The notes under the pieces are model-generated. The model did not search any database. It saw only the letters and a list, made by a program, of their open reading frames with translations, and was not told the origin of the DNA. From Salibacteraceae bacterium (GTDB lineage: Bacteria; Bacteroidota; Bacteroidia; Flavobacteriales_G; Salibacteraceae), in assembly GCA_018401875.1 (NCBI GenBank), contig JAGYJZ010000001.1, forward strand, positions 248,001 to 312,000: DNA of 64,000 nucleotides, read 5' to 3'. Each line of letters begins with the position of its first letter. Position 1 is the first letter of the stretch. Shown here piece after piece: positions 59,684 to 64,000 of this stretch. The position numbers and the translations under genes are program-made.

Positions 59684-61066
59684 ATGTTATATACCCTGCT
59701 GAAACCTTTGGTGAAATTATCCATTCAAGGATTTTTTCGCGACATCCATTTTATTGGAAAAAAGAACCTGGAAATTGACGGCACCATTCTCGTTTCTAAC
59801 CATCCCAGTGCATTGATGGACCCGATAGTCATTGCCGCTTTTTCGAAGAAGCGCTTGTCGTTTATTGCTGGAGCCGAATGGTTTGGTTCAGGCATAAAGG
59901 ATTGGATTTTTAAGAAGCAATTCAATATGATTCCCGTGCAGCGCCCATGGCTGGTGAAGAATGGAGAAAAAGTCAGCAATAAAGACATGTTTGAAGCATG
60001 CTACACCAGTTTAGAAGAAGGTAAGCGCATCATCATTTATCCCGAAGCCAGTAGTTTGACAGTGCCTTGGATTCGTGAGTTGAAGTCAGGTGCAGCGCGC
60101 ATTAAAATAGGTGCCGACAAGCACATGCAGGGCAGGGGCGTGGCCAATATTGTGCCTATTGGAATGAACTATTCCAACGCTCACCGCTTTCACAGTGATT
60201 TGCTAGTAAATGTTGGATCCCCCATAGACTTTGGCGATTTGCTCACCGATCAGAGTATCGATGACAAGGAGCGTTCAGACCGAATGACGGAAGTGATTCG
60301 TCAAGAAATGAAGGCGCGTGTGCTGCATTTTGAGCGCGAAGATGATTCTCTGGTGGTGAAAAATGTATTGAAACTACTCTCTGATATTTTGGTCAAAGAG
60401 ATTGGTGTAGATTCAAAAAACATCGAAGGTATATTCAAGGTGAAAAAAGACATTGTTTCATCGGTTGAGTACTTCAAGACGCACAATACAGAGGAAATGG
60501 ATCGTTTGGAGAAACGGCTCAACGACTACATTAGCGAGTACGAAGCAGCAGGCTTTAGGCGGTTTAATCCATTTGAGAAATCCACCTCGTTTGTGGTGCG
60601 TACATCATTACTGATCATTTTTGGGCTTCCCATTTTCTTGGTCGGTATTCTGCTGAATATTATTCCTTTCGTAATCGCCAAATGGGCATTTGTAAAGTTT
60701 CTATTGCAGAAAGTTTCAGGGGAAGCCAAACAAGGCGAAATTCACCCTGCCTTCGCTGGTTCTTTGGCGTATGCTGTTGCTTCTATCGTGTTTGTGTTGT
60801 GGTATGCGATGGTGGCCATTTTCGCAGCGAAGCTCTACTTCGCTTGGGTGGCTGTGCCCGTTGCTTTATTTGTCGGATATCAAACCGGTAGATACGCCAT
60901 TCGTTATGTGCGATTGTTCAGAAAGCTACTGAAAATAATGAAGTGGAACCGCTTGAAAAGCTCAAATCCTAACAAAGTAGAGCACTTACTTTCTGAGCGC
61001 AAAGCCATTATGGCAGGTTTGATGGAGTTGCGACAAGACTACATCAAGGTAATGGCGAAAAGCTAG
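59684..61066 (+). CDS. PlsC-like lysophospholipid acyltransferase
   Basis: 460 residues. The acyltransferase domain in residues about 15-220 has SNHPSALMDPIVIAAF (His and Asp of the catalytic motif, with five residues between), MIPVQRP and IIIYPEASSLTVPWIRELKS. The C-terminal 130 residues hold four hydrophobic segments and a basic tail. It would transfer an acyl chain to a glycerol phosphate or related lipid at the inner membrane. The extended C-terminal membrane part separates it from plain PlsC. Confidence 0.88.
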   Translation: MLYTLLKPLVKLSIQGFFRDIHFIGKKNLEIDGTILVSNHPSALMDPIVIAAFSKKRLSFIAGAEWFGSGIKDWIFKKQFNMIPVQRPWLVKNGEKVSNKDMFEACYTSLEEGKRIIIYPEASSLTVPWIRELKSGAARIKIGADKHMQGRGVANIVPIGMNYSNAHRFHSDLLVNVGSPIDFGDLLTDQSIDDKERSDRMTEVIRQEMKARVLHFEREDDSLVVKNVLKLLSDILVKEIGVDSKNIEGIFKVKKDIVSSVEYFKTHNTEEMDRLEKRLNDYISEYEAAGFRRFNPFEKSTSFVVRTSLLIIFGLPIFLVGILLNIIPFVIAKWAFVKFLLQKVSGEAKQGEIHPAFAGSLAYAVASIVFVLWYAMVAIFAAKLYFAWVAVPVALFVGYQTGRYAIRYVRLFRKLLKIMKWNRLKSSNPNKVEHLLSERKAIMAGLMELRQDYIKVMAKS

Positions 61067-61371
61067 TCGAGCTTACTCAAGTTTTTCAGCTGTAATTTGT
61101 CGATCATTTCAATGCTCACCGGATCAGAATCGGGCCCGTAGTCATTCAGCATGTATCCTTTCTTTCCATCGTTGGTTTGCACTAAGAAATAGTGCAACGT
61201 ATCTCCATCGTCTTCTGCCTCATGCGTGCTCAATACATCAAAATCAAAGGTGTCGTATTGAAGATTCTTGTCCACACAAGTAATGGTGTCGAAACTGATC
61301 TTGAATTCTGTTGCAAAACCTTTTTGATGAAAGTAGAGCAGTGCTTTTTCCAAGCTTTTGAAATTTTTCAT
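61063..61371 (-). CDS. Small cytosolic protein of unknown function
   Basis: 102 residues, no signal or membrane segment. FKSLEKALLYFHQKGFATEF and DDGDTLHYFLVQTNDGKKGY segments look like a compact alpha/beta fold seen in other Bacteroidota as 'phosphoribosylpyrophosphate synthetase' mis-annotations (recalled); no PRPP motif is present. It is convergent with the acyltransferase gene and overlaps it by 4 bases. Confidence 0.7.
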   Translation of the reverse strand: MKNFKSLEKALLYFHQKGFATEFKISFDTITCVDKNLQYDTFDFDVLSTHEAEDDGDTLHYFLVQTNDGKKGYMLNDYGPDSDPVSIEMIDKLQLKNLSKLD

Positions 61372-61431
61372 TGCTCTTAAAGGAAAATTTGATGAAATTG
61401 TTCATTGATCTAGAGGGTTAAGAGTTAGAAT

Positions 61432-61459
61432 TTTTCAGCCATCAGATATCAGAGGTTAG
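61432..61459 (-). repeat. Run of three to four NNNTCAG heptamers (solo copy)
   Basis: TTTTCAG, CCATCAG, ATATCAG, then the decayed AGGTTAG. Same register and same ATATCAG core as at 15521 and 20961. It lies in the leader of the M28 peptidase gene. Confidence 0.6.
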
Positions 61460-61552
61460 CCGAACTTGGTATAACCAAACCTTGAATATTAAACAACACA
61501 TATCAAAACAAACCCTTATTTTCAGCGGGTTAAACCTTTAAAAACCTACACT

Positions 61553-63127
61553 ATGTCAGTTTATCGCCTCGCTTTGGTCGCATTATTGACCGCCAAAATA
61601 TCTTTTCTTAGTGCTCAAATAACTCCAGAAATCACGGTTACAGATGTGATCGTTGATGGCTCTGATTATTCCATGATTGAAGTGCATTATAGTTTGTCAT
61701 CAGATGCCACAGATTCAGTTTCCATTCATGCAATGCATTCAAATGATGGTGGTTTGAGTTTTTCTCAGGTCAACAACCTTGCAGGTGATTTTGAAAAACC
61801 CGTAGCCAATGGAAACCGCGTGTTGAGTTATGAAAGTGCAAGTCCAGCAGCGGAACTTGAGGATATTCGAGTAAAGGTCGTAGCAGTTTCACGGTTTTCG
61901 CCATCGATTCACGAGATGGTTGAGCAAGTGCAGGTTTCTGAGCTTCAGGACATTATTGATGTTTTAGAAGGCGAGCGCAACTACGGTTCAAATCCGAGTA
62001 GGATGGACTCTATCAAGGATTATTTGGAGGCTGAAATGTCTACTTATCTCGATGTGAGTCGTTTGGATTTCAGTTTCGGAGCATTCAACGGACAGAATTT
62101 TGTGAGCGAGCAAAAAGGATTGGTTGATCCCTTAAATGTTGCAATCAATGGGGCGCATTTTGACGGTGTGATTGGTTCTCCTGGTGCCGATGACAATGCC
62201 AGTGGAATAGCCGGAGTGCTCGAAGCCGCTCGGATTTTATCCCAATATCAATTTGAGAATTCCATTCGATATTTATTGTTTGATTTGGAGGAATTGGGCC
62301 TGCGTGGAAGTGTAGACTATACCATCAACGATCTTTCAAATGATGAAACTATCCTCGGAGCAATTATCAATGAAATGATTGCATATTCAGACTCCTCGGT
62401 CAATTCTCAGCAATTTCCAGCAGGATTTAGTTTACTTTTTCCTGCTGCGTACAATGAAGTAGCTGCTGATAGTTTTAGGGGCAATTTCATTACGAATGTG
62501 GGCAACACAGCATCGGCCAGCCTAATGGCGAGTTATAAGAATGCAGCACTGGAATATGTTCCTACACTAAAAGTGATCGATGTGGAAGCTCCCGGAACAT
62601 CTCAGACTGTGCCTGACCTCCGCAGAAGCGATCACGCGCCTTTTTGGGACGCGGGCCACCAAGCATTGATGATTACCGATGGTGCAAATTTTCGAAATCC
62701 GAATTATCATGAAGCTTCAGACAGTTTATCAACCCTCGATCTAAATTTTATGAAAGCAGTGGTGCAAGCCAATATTGCTGCACTAGCCAGTTTGGCTATT
62801 CCGTTGAAGGCTGGCACTGACGAGAGTGCCTATACGTCAATCCTGGGTGTAGAAAACGTGAATAGCAAGGCAAATGAATGCTTTAAACTTCAGTCGGCAA
62901 ATCCGAGTAAAAGTGGATTATCGATCTATAAGATTGAGTCGTGCGAACAAATTCAATCGTTTGAAATTAAAGTATCGGATGTAACCGGCAGAACAATTCA
63001 TGAAGCGCATGTACGCAAGCGAGATGACTTTCAACTGGAAGTATCATTTGAAAATAGAGCGAGCGCCCTTTACATTATTCACGGAACTATAAACGGAACA
63101 CCGTTTTCTGAACGTGTTGTTTGGTAG
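61553..63127 (+). CDS. Secreted M28-family metallopeptidase, probable T9SS cargo
   Basis: 524 residues. Signal peptide 1-21 (ending LSAQ), an Ig-like domain at about 25-115, then the M28 catalytic domain. Zinc ligands: NGAHFDGVIGSPGADDNASG (His and Asp, about 198-217), LFDLEELGLRGS (Glu-Glu), NEM region and RRSDHAPFWDAG, NYHEASDSLSTLD with the last His. The C-terminal 80 residues form a beta domain ending FSERVVW, like the T9SS sorting domain. It would be an aminopeptidase exported to the cell surface. Confidence 0.88.
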   Translation: MSVYRLALVALLTAKISFLSAQITPEITVTDVIVDGSDYSMIEVHYSLSSDATDSVSIHAMHSNDGGLSFSQVNNLAGDFEKPVANGNRVLSYESASPAAELEDIRVKVVAVSRFSPSIHEMVEQVQVSELQDIIDVLEGERNYGSNPSRMDSIKDYLEAEMSTYLDVSRLDFSFGAFNGQNFVSEQKGLVDPLNVAINGAHFDGVIGSPGADDNASGIAGVLEAARILSQYQFENSIRYLLFDLEELGLRGSVDYTINDLSNDETILGAIINEMIAYSDSSVNSQQFPAGFSLLFPAAYNEVAADSFRGNFITNVGNTASASLMASYKNAALEYVPTLKVIDVEAPGTSQTVPDLRRSDHAPFWDAGHQALMITDGANFRNPNYHEASDSLSTLDLNFMKAVVQANIAALASLAIPLKAGTDESAYTSILGVENVNSKANECFKLQSANPSKSGLSIYKIESCEQIQSFEIKVSDVTGRTIHEAHVRKRDDFQLEVSFENRASALYIIHGTINGTPFSERVVW

Positions 63128-63182
63128 GGTTAAAAGTGAAGTGGTTAAGTGTGGATTAGGAATAAGGAACCGCGTCAGCTCA

Positions 63183-63757
63183 ATGAAAAGATTTTTATTG
63201 TTAGTCTCCGTGCATTTTTTAGTCATTCCGTTTTATGGACAGACGTAGAGGATGAGGTTAGTTCTGTGGTATCGGTAGATGACCAATTGTGTTATTGGGA
63301 GAAAATACTTTCTAGCGATCAAGCATACAGAAATGGATCGTTTAATCACTATATGACAGAGTGCATCGTTGAAGTGCAATCTGACAAGTCAAAAGTAGAT
63401 TCTATCGATTGTTTGAACATGAAAAGGGTCTTGCTCATGTTAGACAAACATGGATTTCCGAAGATCGAGGATTTCCCACCACATGTGCATAGCACTCCAT
63501 CAGTTGTTTTCATTCATCAAAAATCAGTTGAGTTAAGGGTGCATTATTTCCCAGTTTTATATAGTTTTTATAGGTCTGGAGATTGCCCATTGCATGAGAT
63601 AAACTATGTGCTAGGAAGTATCTATTTCAATAGATTTCAAGAAAGGGTTTCAATTGAAAACGATGAAGAAATGAACCATTTTATTAAGGTTCTTCAAATA
63701 GAGGAGGATAAGGTTGATTTCGACCCCAGCGCTATTTTGAATTTGTGCAATCAATAA
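63183..63757 (+). pseudogene. Secreted protein of unknown function broken by a frameshift after its signal peptide
   Basis: From ATG at 63183 the sequence reads MKRFLLLVSVHFLVIPFYGQ, a clear signal peptide, and then stops at TAG 63246-63248. From about 63243 the other frame encodes a 170-residue body (DVEDEVSSVVSVDDQLCYWE... to 63757) with no other sensible start; its own upstream frame begins with an unlikely GTG. One base inserted or lost near 63240 would join the two into one protein of about 190 residues. The body is alpha/beta and not recognised. Either a new pseudogene or a sequence error. Confidence 0.72.
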
Positions 63758-64000
63758 TTGCATTCACATACTATAGTGAAATTTCCTAACGCAGATACAT
63801 TGTCTGTTCTGGTTTCAGAATAGGATAGAGATTAGCTCTCCCGATATTTCGGGATCGCTGGACTCAGAAGGGGTTAGCTATCAACATCGAAAGCCCGAAA
63901 TCCGCTTCGCGTCTTTGGCTTTTTTATATGTCCAAACTCGCTCAAACAAGTTTGGCCCGTGGACATTCCCAATAAGTAGGTTTCAGAATAAGGTCGAGAT
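63758..64000. repeat. Right-end repeat-rich, gene-free segment
   Basis: A near-identical 22-base unit starting GGTTTCAGAATA occurs at 63811-63832 and 63979-64000, the latter cut by the window edge. Between them are CCCGA-TATT-TCGGG (63840-63853) and a hairpin CCAAACT/AGTTTGG (63932-63938, 63949-63955) inside ATGTCC...GGACAT (63928-63966). No gene is seen. Confidence 0.6.

Noticed and set aside
1-64000. rRNA or tRNA genes
   Set aside because: No tRNA cloverleaf-like or rRNA-conserved sequence was recognised in the intergenic regions; absence was not tested by a covariance search.

Overview
The window reads as a chromosome segment of a Bacteroidota bacterium, most likely a marine or aquatic member of the Flavobacteriales (Cryomorphaceae-like); the rank is an inference. 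Support: promoters of the TTG-N20-TAnnTTTG type, many secreted lipoproteins, a TonB-dependent receptor with an N-terminal carboxypeptidase-regulatory-like domain, an M28 peptidase with what looks like a type IX secretion tail, a BH4-type pterin pathway, and frequent TTG/GTG starts with no clear Shine-Dalgarno. No rRNA, tRNA, CRISPR array or complete insertion sequence was seen.

Layout. 0-4.7 kb: end of gpsA, a PAS/histidine kinase split by a probable frameshift, and uvrC. 4.7-13.4 kb: a light-response block. A CarH/LitR-like B12-binding MerR regulator is followed by one long, tightly overlapping operon: ECF sigma factor, crtI, crtB, a small secreted protein, idi, PTPS, folE, an SDR lacking the usual Tyr, a flavin reductase-like protein and a CPD photolyase. 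TGTTTAA/TTAAACA inverted repeats precede both the regulator and the operon. 13.5-19.4 kb: paaAB without paaCDE, a 1-kb gene-free repeat-rich stretch, a 7TM SpoIIE-type phosphatase and an amino acid permease. 19.7-25.2 kb: a dinB-dnaE2 mutagenic polymerase pair, interrupted exactly at its junction by a four-helix-bundle gene bracketed by CTGANNN heptamer repeats, then a MazEF-like toxin-antitoxin pair.

25.2-33.1 kb: a metal-handling island. ECF sigma, zinc-finger anti-sigma, a Cys-rich bufferin/HvfA-like RiPP precursor, its MNIO (DUF692) enzyme and a DUF2063 partner lie on the minus strand. Divergent from them are a small HC-rich protein, a TonB receptor and two lipoproteins, one with a His-rich loop. 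A strong hairpin sits between the precursor and the MNIO gene. 33-44 kb: housekeeping and transport genes (trmN6-like, punA, SDR, nitronate monooxygenase, SSS symporter operon, priA, rluA-type, panB). 44-50 kb: DUF4249-like lipoprotein, dnaK and an RND/MMPL exporter. 50-64 kb: mostly envelope proteins (TM2-like proteins, TPR proteins, a secreted YidD-like protein with a natural His tail, a LolA-like protein, lipoproteins), plus amn, a PlsC-like acyltransferase, the M28 peptidase and a frameshifted secreted protein.

The strongest candidates for something new are the heptamer-bracketed four-helix-bundle element and its dispersed solo heptamer runs; the CarH operon joining carotenoid, pterin and photolyase genes; and the bufferin-type cluster facing a TonB/His-rich operon. 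Three genes carry apparent frameshifts or stops (near 1.31, 50.69 and 63.24 kb), so either gene decay or assembly error must be kept in mind.
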